Position numbers and translations under genes: made by a program
From: Cellulomonas phragmiteti
GTDB lineage: Bacteria; Actinomycetota; Actinomycetes; Actinomycetales; Cellulomonadaceae
Direction of reading: 5' to 3'
Length of the DNA stretch: 64,000 nucleotides
NCBI RefSeq assembly: GCF_016862775.1
Contig: NZ_BONP01000009.1
Location: 108,622 to 172,621, forward strand
In this document: one piece after another, positions 1-7,399 of the stretch
Layout: each line of letters begins with the position of its first letter
Position numbering within the stretch: position 1 is the stretch's first letter
The notes under the pieces: model-generated
Seen by the model: only the letters and a program-made list of their open reading frames with translations
The model's database searches: none
Told to the model about the DNA's origin: nothing

Positions 1-797
1 GCCGCGAGCACGCGCAGCGCGCCGAGCGCCATGAGGTCCGAGCCGGCGAACAGCCCGTCGACCGCGGGGTCGCGGCGCAGCACCGACGCCGCCGCCGACG
101 CGCCCGACGACATCGAGAACGAGCCGTGCACCACCGGGCCGGGGTGCACGTCCCACGCCGCGAGCTCGTCGCGGAAGCCGCGCGTGCGCTCGTCGGCCGG
201 CGCGTAGCCCGACGGGCCGGCGATCGTCGCGACACGACGCCGCCCGGCCTCCAGCAGCGCGCGCGCGGCGAGCCGCCCCCCACCGTAGTTGTCGCTGTCC
301 ACCGAGGTCAGCGCGTCGTCCATGGCCGCTCGTGGCCGACCGACGAAGACCACCGGCAGCGGCAGGTCGCCGAGCTCGGTGAAGAGCGGCTCGGACTCAC
401 GCTGCAGCACCACGACCGCCGCGTCGACGTGCCCGGAGGTGAGGTGGCGCAGCAGCGGCGCCCGGTCGCGCGCGTCGTCCAGCAGGAGCACCGGCTGCAC
501 GGACCGCGCGAACAGCACGGCGGTCGCACCGCGCAGCGGCGCCCCCACGAACGGCCCGCCCTGCCCCTCGAGCTCGCTGCTGGGGGCGACCAGCGCGACC
601 GATCCCGTCGCGCCGCTGCGCAGGGCCCGCGCCGCGGTGTTGGTGCGGTAGTCCAGGTCGGCAGCGGCGTCGCGGACGCGCCGCGCGAGCGCGGCGTCGA
701 CGCTGGGCAGCCCGGCCAGGGCGCGCGAGGCCGTCGCGCGCGAGACCCCGGCGGCGCGCGCGACGTCGAGCAGCGTGGGTCGCGCGGTCGGGCTCAT
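1..797 (-). CDS. LacI-family transcriptional regulator (C-terminus beyond window)
   Basis: Sugar-responsive DNA-binding repressor of the LacI/GalR family. The N-terminus carries the classic helix-turn-helix and hinge (TLLDVARAAGVSRATASRAL, then a hinge around residues 45-60), followed by a periplasmic-binding-protein-like effector domain (for example SVDSDNYGGGRLAARALLEAG). The start ATG is at 797; a -10-like box (CACCAT on the minus strand, 804-809) sits six bases upstream, so the mRNA may be leaderless. The last part of the effector domain lies left of the window. It is divergent from a GH127 glycosidase gene and a near-palindromic LacI-type site lies between them, so local repression of the glycosidase and autoregulation are likely (inference). 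Confidence 0.9.
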   Translation of the reverse strand, partial: MSPTARPTLLDVARAAGVSRATASRALAGLPSVDAALARRVRDAAADLDYRTNTAARALRSGATGSVALVAPSSELEGQGGPFVGAPLRGATAVLFARSVQPVLLLDDARDRAPLLRHLTSGHVDAAVVVLQRESEPLFTELGDLPLPVVFVGRPRAAMDDALTSVDSDNYGGGRLAARALLEAGRRRVATIAGPSGYAPADERTRGFRDELAAWDVHPGPVVHGSFSMSSGASAAASVLRRDPAVDGLFAGSDLMALGALRVLA

Positions 798-837
798 GGA
801 GGCATGGTGCCACGGCGGGTGGCCGGCACGTCGGTGG

Positions 838-849
838 GAAATCGATCTC
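838..849. promoter_or_regulatory. Candidate LacI-family operator
   Basis: GAAATCGATCTC is a near-perfect palindrome (one mismatched pair) centred on CG, as is usual for LacI-family operators. It lies in the 94-base gap between the divergent LacI gene and the GH127 gene, between their two predicted starts. Binding is inferred, not shown. Confidence 0.5.
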
Positions 850-891
850 TGGCAGGTGACGGAACCCGGTGCGGGATGCCAGGGTGGTGGG

Positions 892-3177
892 GTGAGCACC
901 GTCGCCCCCACCCCGCCTGTCGCCGCACCCGACGCGGCCGCACCCTTCGGCCTCGCCGCCGTGCGACTCACCGACGGGCCGTTCGCCGCGGCGCAGCGCA
1001 CCGCCCGGGAGTACCTGCTCGGCCTGCGGCCCGACAGGCTCCTCGCGCCGTTCCGGCGCGAGGCCGGGCTGCCCGCGGTCGCCGAGCCGTACGGCAGCTG
1101 GGAGTCCATCGGCCTGGACGGGCACGTCGGCGGGCACGCGCTGTCGGCGGTGGCGCTGCAGTGGGCCGCGACGGGGGACGAGCGTGCCGCCGACCTGGCG
1201 CGGGCGCTCGTCGACGGGCTCGTGACCTGCCAGGACGCGCTGGGGACCGGGTACGTCGGGGGAGTGCCGGGCGGCGTCGCGCTCTGGGAGTCCGTCGCGG
1301 CCGGTGGTGCGCAGGCCGGCACGTTCGACCTCGGTGGCGCGTGGGTGCCCTGGTACAACGTCCACAAGACGTACGCCGGGCTGATCGACGCCGCGAGGTA
1401 CGCACCGGCGGACGTCGCCGCCCGGGCGCGGGACGCGGCCGTGCGGCTGGGGGACTGGGGTGTCGCGCTGTCGGACCGTCTCGACGACGACGCGTTCGCA
1501 CGCATGCTCCGGACCGAGTTCGGCGGGATGTGCGAGGCGTACGGCGACCTCGCGGACCTCACCGGCGACCCGCGGTACGCGGCCCTCGCCCGGCGCTTCG
1601 CGGACGAGACCCTCCTCGCGCCCCTGCGCGAGGGGCGCGACGCCCTCGACGGGCTGCACGCCAACACGCAGGTCGCCAAGGTCGTCGGCTGGCCCGGGAT
1701 CGGTGAGGTGGGCGCCGCCGCGGCGTTCGTGCGGACCGTCCTGGACCACCGGACGCTGGCGTTCGGGGGCAACTCCGTCTCCGAGCACTTCACGCCCGAC
1801 GCCGCGGCGCACGTCACGCACCGCGAGGGCCCCGAGTCGTGCAACACCGCCAACATGCTCGAGGTCGAACGGCGCCTGTACGCGGCCACCGGCGACGTCA
1901 CCCTGCTCGACGCGGCCGAGCGGCAGCTGGTCGACCACGTGCTGTCCGCGCAGCACCCCGCGGGCGGGTTCGTGTACTTCACCCCCGCGCGGCCGGGGCA
2001 CTACCGCGTGTACTCGACGCGGGACGCGTGCATGTGGTGCTGCGTGGGCACGGCGCTGGAGACGTACGCGCGCCTCGGGGAGCTCGCGTACGCGCACGCG
2101 GGCGACGGCCTGCTGGTGAACCTGCCGGTGCCCTCGACCCTGCACTGGGCCGAGCGCGGCGTGCGCGTCCGGCTCGCCTCGACGTACCCGACGCCCGGCC
2201 CCGTGACCGACGTCGCGCTGACCGTGGACGTCGACGCCCCGACCGACCTCGCCGTGCACGTGCGCCGCCCTGCGTGGGCACTCGACGAGGTCGTCCTCAC
2301 CGTCGACGGGGTCGTGGTGCCACCCGTCGCCGAGCGTGCCGGCTACACCACCGTGCGCCGCACGTGGCGCGGCGGCGAGACGCTCGCGTGGCGCCTCGTC
2401 GCCGGCCCGGCCGTGGAGCGGCTGCCCGGCGACGACGGCTGGGTCGCGCTGCGCTGGGGCCCGGCGGTCCTCGCGGCCCGGGGGGACACCGACGACCTCG
2501 TCGGGCTGCGGGCCGACGACTCGCGCATGGGCCACGTCGCGCACGGCCCGCTGCGCCCCCTGGCCGACGCCCCGCTGCTCGTCGGGTCGGACGACGCCCT
2601 CGCGGCGGCGCTGCGGCCGCGCGACGACGGCACGTTCGTGCTCGACCGCGCACCCGACGCCCCGGTCGTCCTCGAGCCCTTCCACGGGCTGCACGACGCC
2701 CGGTACACGCTGTACTTCCCGGTCGTCCCGGACGCGGCGCACGTCGGTGCGCGCCGCGCCGCCCTCGCCGCCCTCGACGACGAGCAGCTCGGCCTCGCGG
2801 CCCGCACCGTCGACGCCGTCGCGTGCGGTGAGCAGCAGCCGGAGACCGACCACCACTACGCAGGGGCCGACACGTGGACGGGCGCCGTCGACGGCCGGCA
2901 CTGGCGCGCGACCCGCGACAGGTTCTCCTACCGGCTGACCGACCCCGACGGCCGTGGCGCGGTGCTGCGGATCACGTACCTGGCCCGGCCGGGGCGCGCC
3001 CGGGTGCTGTGGGGCGGCGAGGAGGTGGGGCGCCTGGACGTCGGCAGCGCCGACGGTGGGCTGCGGTCCGTGGACCTGGCCGTGACGTCCGGGTCGCACG
3101 AGGTCGTCGTGCTCGCCGACGGCGACCCCACACCGCCCGTCGTCGCCGTCCGGCTCCTCACCGGCCCGCCCGCCTGA
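892..3177 (+). CDS. GH127 beta-L-arabinofuranosidase (DUF1680 family)
   Basis: Predicted to release beta-L-arabinofuranose from arabinooligosaccharides or hydroxyproline-rich plant glycans. Length is 761 residues from GTG 892. The zinc-thiolate active site known from Bifidobacterium HypBA1 is visible: GPESCN gives Glu315 and Cys317, and CMWCCVG gives Cys383 and Cys384, the second pair containing the catalytic cysteine. An (alpha/alpha)6 barrel is followed by a beta-rich C-terminus. No signal peptide is seen, so it is probably cytoplasmic and acts on imported sugars. The GTG is chosen because homology begins soon after it and a -10-like CAGGGT (880-885) lies six bases upstream. The divergent LacI gene probably regulates it. 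The exact substrate is inferred. Confidence 0.88.
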   Translation: MSTVAPTPPVAAPDAAAPFGLAAVRLTDGPFAAAQRTAREYLLGLRPDRLLAPFRREAGLPAVAEPYGSWESIGLDGHVGGHALSAVALQWAATGDERAADLARALVDGLVTCQDALGTGYVGGVPGGVALWESVAAGGAQAGTFDLGGAWVPWYNVHKTYAGLIDAARYAPADVAARARDAAVRLGDWGVALSDRLDDDAFARMLRTEFGGMCEAYGDLADLTGDPRYAALARRFADETLLAPLREGRDALDGLHANTQVAKVVGWPGIGEVGAAAAFVRTVLDHRTLAFGGNSVSEHFTPDAAAHVTHREGPESCNTANMLEVERRLYAATGDVTLLDAAERQLVDHVLSAQHPAGGFVYFTPARPGHYRVYSTRDACMWCCVGTALETYARLGELAYAHAGDGLLVNLPVPSTLHWAERGVRVRLASTYPTPGPVTDVALTVDVDAPTDLAVHVRRPAWALDEVVLTVDGVVVPPVAERAGYTTVRRTWRGGETLAWRLVAGPAVERLPGDDGWVALRWGPAVLAARGDTDDLVGLRADDSRMGHVAHGPLRPLADAPLLVGSDDALAAALRPRDDGTFVLDRAPDAPVVLEPFHGLHDARYTLYFPVVPDAAHVGARRAALAALDDEQLGLAARTVDAVACGEQQPETDHHYAGADTWTGAVDGRHWRATRDRFSYRLTDPDGRGAVLRITYLARPGRARVLWGGEEVGRLDVGSADGGLRSVDLAVTSGSHEVVVLADGDPTPPVVAVRLLTGPPA

Positions 3178-3231
3178 CGGCGCGCGTCGCAGGTGCGCGC
3201 TCAGCAGCGCCGCCCGCACCGGTCGAACGCC

Positions 3232-4143
3232 CTACCCGGTCGGTGGTCGCTCGGTGGCCCCGATGACCGCGAGGAGCCGGTGGCGGAGCGTGGTGCTGCG
3301 CGCGGCGAACTCGCGCTGGCGGCGGACGTACGCGGCCTTGCCGTCCGGCGTCTCGATCGCGATCGGGTCCAGGCCGTACGACGTCACGTCGTAGGGGCTC
3401 GCGCGCATGTCGGTGGTGCGGATCTCGCGCGCGAGGGTGAAGCAGTCGAGCAGCAGGTCGCCGGGGACCAGCGGGCCCAGCTTGAGCGCCCACTTGTACA
3501 CGTCCATGTTCGCGTGCAGGCACCCCGGTTGCTCCATCGCGGTCTGCGTCGCGCGCGTCGGCGTCACGGTGTTGCGGCCGACGGCCTCGGGGGTGAAGAA
3601 GCGGAACGCGTCGATGTGCGTGCAGCGGATGCGGTGCGCCTCGACGACGGCGTCCGTGCCGGCGCTGCCGAGCCGCAGGGGGAGCGGGTGCCGGTGCTCG
3701 TCGGGGCGCTCGCGGTAGACCATCGCCCACTCGTGCAGCCCGAAGCAGCTGGTCGCGGCGGGCCGCGAGGCCGTCGCGGCGAGCAGCCCGGCGATGAACC
3801 GCACCGCCTCGCCACGGGCGGCGAGGAACGCCTCGACGTCCAGGCCGACCGTGCCGTCGTCGGCCGTGGCGTACCACTTCCACCCGGCGTGCGGTGCCGG
3901 ACCGTCGGCGCCGGCCGCCAGCGCTATGCCTGCTCCGGGGTGCCAGCGTCGCAGCTGCGCGGGCGACGCCGGGTAGTACTCGAAGAGGAAGTCCTCGATC
4001 GCGTGCCGCTCGTGCCGCGACCGGCGCGCCCGGTGCCCGGCGGTCAGCCGGTCGGCGTGCTCCGCGTGCGCGGCGGCACGCGCCGACCACGTGGCCGCGT
4101 CGAGCACGGTCACGGTCACGGTCGCGGCGGGCGGGGTAGGCAC
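3232..4143 (-). CDS. Conserved actinobacterial protein, often labelled 3-methyladenine DNA glycosylase
   Basis: A 303-residue protein with the conserved segments HAIEDFLFEYYPASPAQLRRWHP near the N-terminus (residues about 45-68) and QPGCLHANMDVYKWALKLGP in the C-terminal half. Actinobacterial databases commonly call such proteins 3-methyladenine DNA glycosylase, but I see no helix-hairpin-helix or other glycosylase signature, so that function should not be taken as established. Start GTG 4143 is chosen over GTG 4182 because a minus-strand -10 box TACCCT (4150-4155) ends exactly six bases upstream, giving a leaderless mRNA. Divergent from the PdxH-like gene. Confidence 0.72.
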   Translation of the reverse strand: MPTPPAATVTVTVLDAATWSARAAAHAEHADRLTAGHRARRSRHERHAIEDFLFEYYPASPAQLRRWHPGAGIALAAGADGPAPHAGWKWYATADDGTVGLDVEAFLAARGEAVRFIAGLLAATASRPAATSCFGLHEWAMVYRERPDEHRHPLPLRLGSAGTDAVVEAHRIRCTHIDAFRFFTPEAVGRNTVTPTRATQTAMEQPGCLHANMDVYKWALKLGPLVPGDLLLDCFTLAREIRTTDMRASPYDVTSYGLDPIAIETPDGKAAYVRRQREFAARSTTLRHRLLAVIGATERPPTG

Positions 4144-4202
4144 CGTCCCAGGGTAGGTCGCGGCCGGTTGCCCGGTCGGCACCGGCGGGGCAGGGTGACG
4201 AC

Positions 4203-4847
4203 GTGCGCCAGCTGCTGCGGTCCCTGCCTGCCCTGTCCGGGACGGCTCCCGCGTTCGACCCCGAGGCCGCGCCCGACGACCCGCTCGAGCTGTTCTCGGC
4301 CTGGTTCGCGACCGCCGTCGAGCACCGCGTGCCCGAGCCGCACGCCGCGACGCTGGCCACCGCCGACGCCGACGGGCGCCCCTCGGCGCGCGTCCTGGTC
4401 CTCAAGGACGTCGGACCGGACGGGTTCGCGTTCGCGACGGACGCCCGCAGCGCCAAGGCGTCCGACCTGGCGGCGAACCCGAGGGCGGCGCTGGGGTTCT
4501 GGTGGCAGCCGGTCCTGCGGCAGGTGCGGGTCGAGGGGACCGCGCGGCACCTCGGCGTCGAGGCGTCGGCGGACGACTACCTCGCCCGCTCCCCGGCGTC
4601 CCGCGCCGCCGCGGCGGGCGTGCGGCCGGGGGAGCCGCTGACCTCGGTCGACGAGCTGCGTGCCGCGATGAGCGACGCACGCGCCCGCATCGACGCGGAC
4701 CCCGCGTTCGTGCTGCCGTCGTGGCAGGCGTGGCTCGTGGTGCCCGACGTCCTGGAGTTCTGGCAGGGCAGCCCCGACCGCGCGCACGTCCGGCTCGTCT
4801 ACCGGCGTGACGCAGACCGCTGGTCCCACGGCCTGGTCTGGCCGTGA
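4203..4847 (+). CDS. pdxH: Pyridoxamine 5'-phosphate oxidase family protein
   Basis: FMN-dependent enzyme that would oxidise pyridoxamine- or pyridoxine-5'-phosphate to pyridoxal 5'-phosphate. The 214-residue length is typical. The N-terminal split-barrel contains ATLATADADGRPSARVLVLK (around residues 49-68), and the C-terminal dimerisation motif is EFWQGSPDRAHVRLVYRR followed by W-x-H-x-L-x-P at the end, close to the E. coli PdxH tail. Start GTG 4203, with CAGGGT six bases upstream, suggests a leaderless mRNA. It is monocistronic and divergent from the preceding gene. A related FMN reductase of the same fold is possible but the tail favours PdxH. Confidence 0.85.
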   Translation: MRQLLRSLPALSGTAPAFDPEAAPDDPLELFSAWFATAVEHRVPEPHAATLATADADGRPSARVLVLKDVGPDGFAFATDARSAKASDLAANPRAALGFWWQPVLRQVRVEGTARHLGVEASADDYLARSPASRAAAAGVRPGEPLTSVDELRAAMSDARARIDADPAFVLPSWQAWLVVPDVLEFWQGSPDRAHVRLVYRRDADRWSHGLVWP

Positions 4848-4881
4848 CGAGGACCACGGTGAGGGCGGGTTCCGCCGGTGC

Positions 4882-4887
4882 TAGGGT
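4882..4887 (+). promoter_or_regulatory. -10 element of a leaderless promoter before the cysteine leader peptide
   Basis: TAGGGT matches the actinobacterial TAnnnT -10 consensus and ends seven bases before ATG 4895. Transcription is therefore expected to begin at or next to the leader-peptide start codon, as for the leaderless cysteine uORFs known in mycobacteria. Confidence 0.6.
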
Positions 4888-4894
4888 CGCCCGC

Positions 4895-4954
4895 ATGACC
4901 ACGGCCCCGCGCACCGCGCCCGCTGCCGCGTGTCGTCGTTGTCGCTGTCGCTGA
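4895..4954 (+). CDS. Cysteine-rich regulatory leader peptide upstream of the ABC transporter
   Basis: A 19-codon ORF, MTTAPRTAPAAACRRCRCR, followed by TGA. The last seven residues hold three cysteines, all encoded by TGT, although the genes I checked nearby use TGC almost exclusively; CGT arginine codons also cluster there. It begins at a predicted leaderless start. It is followed by two alternative hairpins and then, 150 bases downstream, a polar-amino-acid ABC transporter. The layout matches ribosome-mediated attenuation: slow decoding of Cys codons when Cys-tRNA is low would change downstream RNA folding and raise transporter expression. Cysteine-responsive uORFs are established in mycobacteria; the role here is inferred. 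Confidence 0.7.
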   Translation: MTTAPRTAPAAACRRCRCR

Positions 4955-4972
4955 GGCCCGCCTCGCCAGCCC

Positions 4973-5009
4973 GGACCGTCCGCGGTCCCACCGTGACCGC
5001 TCGGCGGTC
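4973..5009 (+). promoter_or_regulatory. Two tandem hairpins sharing arms, candidate attenuator or anti-attenuator
   Basis: GGACCG-TCCG-CGGTCC (4973-4988) and GACCGC-TCG-GCGGTC (4995-5009) are perfect inverted repeats. Both use GACCG and CGGTC, so arm one of the first can also pair with arm two of the second, giving mutually exclusive folds. They start 18 bases after the leader-peptide stop, where a ribosome stalled on the Cys codons could influence the choice. Confidence 0.5.
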
Positions 5010-5104
5010 GCCACCCTGACGCCCTCGCGTCGCCCCTCCCGCACCACCCTCCGGTCCCGTCCGGGCGTCGACACGTCGACACCACCGCTCCGAAAGGCAC
5101 CCCC

Positions 5105-5890
5105 ATGCTCCGCACGTCCCGTCGTCTGCTCGCCGTCCCCGTGCTGCTCGCCGTGGGTGTGCTGGCCGCGTGCTCGTCCGCCGACGAGACGCCCGTGGGC
5201 GAGAGCACGTCCGCTGTCGACGTGCTGCGCGTCGGCACCGAGGGCACGTACTCGCCCTTCAGCTTCCACGACGCCGCGGGCGACCTGACGGGCTACGACG
5301 TGGCGGTCATCACCGCGGTCGCCGAGGAGCTCGGGCTCGAGGTCGAGTTCTCCGAGACCTCGTGGGACTCGATCTTCGCGGGCCTGGAGGCGGAGCGGTA
5401 CGACGTCGTCGCAAACCAGGTGACGATCAACGACGAGCGGCTCGCGCGGTACGACTTCACCGAGCCGTACACCGTGTCCACCGGTGTCGCCGTGGTCGCG
5501 GCGGACGACGACACGGTCACCTCCCTCGCGGACGTCGAGGGCCTCACGGCGGCGCAGTCCGCGACGTCGAACTGGTCGCAGGTCGCCACCGAGGCCGGCG
5601 CGCGGGTCGAGGCCGTCGAGGGCTTCACGCAGGCCGTCGCACTGCTCACGCAGGGGCGCATCGACGTGACGTTCAACGACGACCTCGCGGTGCTCGACTA
5701 CCTCCAGCAGTCGGGGGACACGTCGGTCAAGATCGCGTTCGAGACCGGGGACACCGTCGAGCAGGCCTTCGCCCTGCGCAAGGGCTCGGAGCTCACCGCA
5801 CGGATCGACGAGGCGCTCGCGGCGCTGCGCGCCGACGGCCGCCTCGCCGCCCTCTCGGAGAAGTGGTTCGGCGAGGACGTCTCGCAGTGA
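5105..5890 (+). CDS. Amino-acid (probably cystine) ABC transporter substrate-binding lipoprotein
   Basis: Extracytoplasmic solute-binding protein of family 3, 261 residues. A lipoprotein signal peptide ends in lipobox LAAC with the lipidated cysteine at residue 23. The mature domain shows family-3 segments such as VGTEGTYSPFSFHDAAGDLT (residues about 41-60) and AVLDYLQQSGDT. The AQSATSNW and FNDDLAVLDYL segments resemble cystine-binding proteins (TcyA/TcyJ/FliY type). ATG 5105 is preceded by the purine-rich GAAAGG. It heads an operon with a permease and an ATPase. The cysteine-rich leader peptide upstream supports cystine or cysteine as substrate (inference). Confidence 0.88.
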   Translation: MLRTSRRLLAVPVLLAVGVLAACSSADETPVGESTSAVDVLRVGTEGTYSPFSFHDAAGDLTGYDVAVITAVAEELGLEVEFSETSWDSIFAGLEAERYDVVANQVTINDERLARYDFTEPYTVSTGVAVVAADDDTVTSLADVEGLTAAQSATSNWSQVATEAGARVEAVEGFTQAVALLTQGRIDVTFNDDLAVLDYLQQSGDTSVKIAFETGDTVEQAFALRKGSELTARIDEALAALRADGRLAALSEKWFGEDVSQ

Positions 5891-5912
5891 GCGCCGGGGA
5901 CCGGGCCGCCGC

Positions 5913-6581
5913 GTGACGGCCGACACCTGGGACCTCGTCGCGTCGTCGATCGGTCCGCTGCTGTCCGGTGCCGTGCGCGGCACGATCCCGCTGACGCTGA
6001 TCTCGTTCGTCATCGGGCTCGTGCTCGCGCTCGTCGTCGCGCTGGCACGCCTGTCGCGGCGGCGCGTCGTGTCCGGGCTGGCGCGGGCGTACATCTCGCT
6101 GATCCGCGGCACGCCGCTGCTCGTGCAGCTGTTCATCATCTTCTACGCGCTGCCGTCGCTCGGGCTCGTCATCGACCCGTTCCCGTCGGCCGTCGTGGCC
6201 TTCTCGCTGAACGTCGGCGGGTACGCGGCCGAGACGATCCGCGCGGCGATCCTGTCGGTGCCCAAGGGGCAGTGGGAGGCCGCGGCGACCATCGGGCTCG
6301 ACCACACGCTCACGCTGCGGCGCGTCGTGCTGCCGCAGGCCCTGCGCGTCGCGGTCCCGCCGCTGTCCAACACCTTCATCTCGCTGGTCAAGGACACGTC
6401 CCTGGCCTCGACGATCATGGTGACCGAGCTGCTGCGCAAGGCGCAGGAGATCGCGGCGCCCACCTACGAGTTCATGACGCTGTACGTGCTGGCCGCGGTG
6501 ATCTACTGGCTCATCTGCCTCGTGCTCTCGGCCGGCCAGTCGCGGCTCGAGCGCCGGCTCGACCGGTTCGTGGCGCACTGA
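5913..6581 (+). CDS. Amino-acid ABC transporter permease (HisM/TcyB type)
   Basis: Membrane subunit of 222 residues with about five transmembrane helices. The N-terminal ISLIRGTPLLVQLFIIFYAL segment is typical of polar amino-acid permeases. The cytoplasmic EAA coupling loop is visible around residues 110-150 (AAILSVPKGQWEAAATIGLD). Start GTG 5913, 22 bases after the binding-protein stop. It forms the channel through which the ligand captured by the upstream lipoprotein passes, powered by the downstream ATPase. Confidence 0.9.
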   Translation: MTADTWDLVASSIGPLLSGAVRGTIPLTLISFVIGLVLALVVALARLSRRRVVSGLARAYISLIRGTPLLVQLFIIFYALPSLGLVIDPFPSAVVAFSLNVGGYAAETIRAAILSVPKGQWEAAATIGLDHTLTLRRVVLPQALRVAVPPLSNTFISLVKDTSLASTIMVTELLRKAQEIAAPTYEFMTLYVLAAVIYWLICLVLSAGQSRLERRLDRFVAH

Positions 6582-6582
6582 C

Positions 6583-7392
6583 GTGGGAGACGCGATGACG
6601 AGTGACGCGACGACCGGCGACGCGACGTCGCCCGACGCCGGACGCCCGCTGGTCGAGGTCCACGGCCTGACCAAGTCCTTCGGGGACCTGCACGTGCTGC
6701 GCGGCATCGACCTGAGCGTCGACCGCGGCAGCGTGACCGTGCTCATCGGCCCGTCCGGGTCCGGCAAGACGACGCTCCTGCGCTGCCTCAACTCCCTCGA
6801 GGTGCCCGAGGCCGGCACCGTGCGCGTCGACGACGTCGAGCTGGACCTGGCCCGTCGTCCCACGCGTGGCGAGCTCAAGCGGCTGCGCGCGACGTCCGGG
6901 ATGGTCTTCCAGTCCCACCAGCTGTTCCCGCACCGCACGGCCCTGCAGAACGTCACCGAGGGCCCCGTCTTCGCACAGCGCCGACCGGTCGCGCAGGCGA
7001 CGGCCGAGGCGACGGCGCTGCTCGCCAAGGTCGGGCTCGCGGACAAGGCCGACGCCTACCCGCACGAGCTCTCGGGCGGTCAGCAGCAGCGCGTCGGCAT
7101 CGCCCGCGCGCTCGCGCTGCGGCCGCGGCTGCTGCTGTTCGATGAGCCCACCTCGGCGCTGGACCCCGAGACGGTGGGCGAGGTGCTCGCCGTCATGCGG
7201 GACCTCGCCGCCGAGGGGTGGACGATGGTGGTCGTCACGCACGAGATCCGGTTCGCCCGGCAGGTGGCCGACCACGTCGTGTTCATGGACGACGGCGTCG
7301 TGGTCGAGGAGGGCCGGCCGGACGACGTGCTGGGCGACCCGCGCCAGGAGCGCACACGGCGCTTCCTGCAGCGCATCCTCGACCCGCTCTGA
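6583..7392 (+). CDS. Amino-acid ABC transporter ATP-binding protein
   Basis: ABC ATPase of the GlnQ/HisP/TcyC group. Walker A GPSGSGKTT is at residues 56-64, the Q-loop follows in MVFQSHQLFPH, the signature LSGGQQQR lies near residue 163, Walker B LLLFDEPTSALDPE near 183-196, and the switch histidine in VVVTHE. GTG 6583 lies one base after the permease stop; an internal ATG at 6595 is an alternative. It is the last gene of the three-gene uptake operon. Confidence 0.92.
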   Translation: MGDAMTSDATTGDATSPDAGRPLVEVHGLTKSFGDLHVLRGIDLSVDRGSVTVLIGPSGSGKTTLLRCLNSLEVPEAGTVRVDDVELDLARRPTRGELKRLRATSGMVFQSHQLFPHRTALQNVTEGPVFAQRRPVAQATAEATALLAKVGLADKADAYPHELSGGQQQRVGIARALALRPRLLLFDEPTSALDPETVGEVLAVMRDLAAEGWTMVVVTHEIRFARQVADHVVFMDDGVVVEEGRPDDVLGDPRQERTRRFLQRILDPL

Positions 7393-7399
7393 CGGGGGC

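Noticed and set aside
397..3219. Very long open frame antisense to the GH127 gene
   Set aside because: It is Arg/Pro/Gly-rich with no domain; such antisense frames arise throughout this window because of GC-rich third positions.
4973..5009. Known riboswitch class before the ABC transporter
   Set aside because: No conserved core of a known riboswitch (for example SAM or lysine) is seen; the leader peptide explains the region better.
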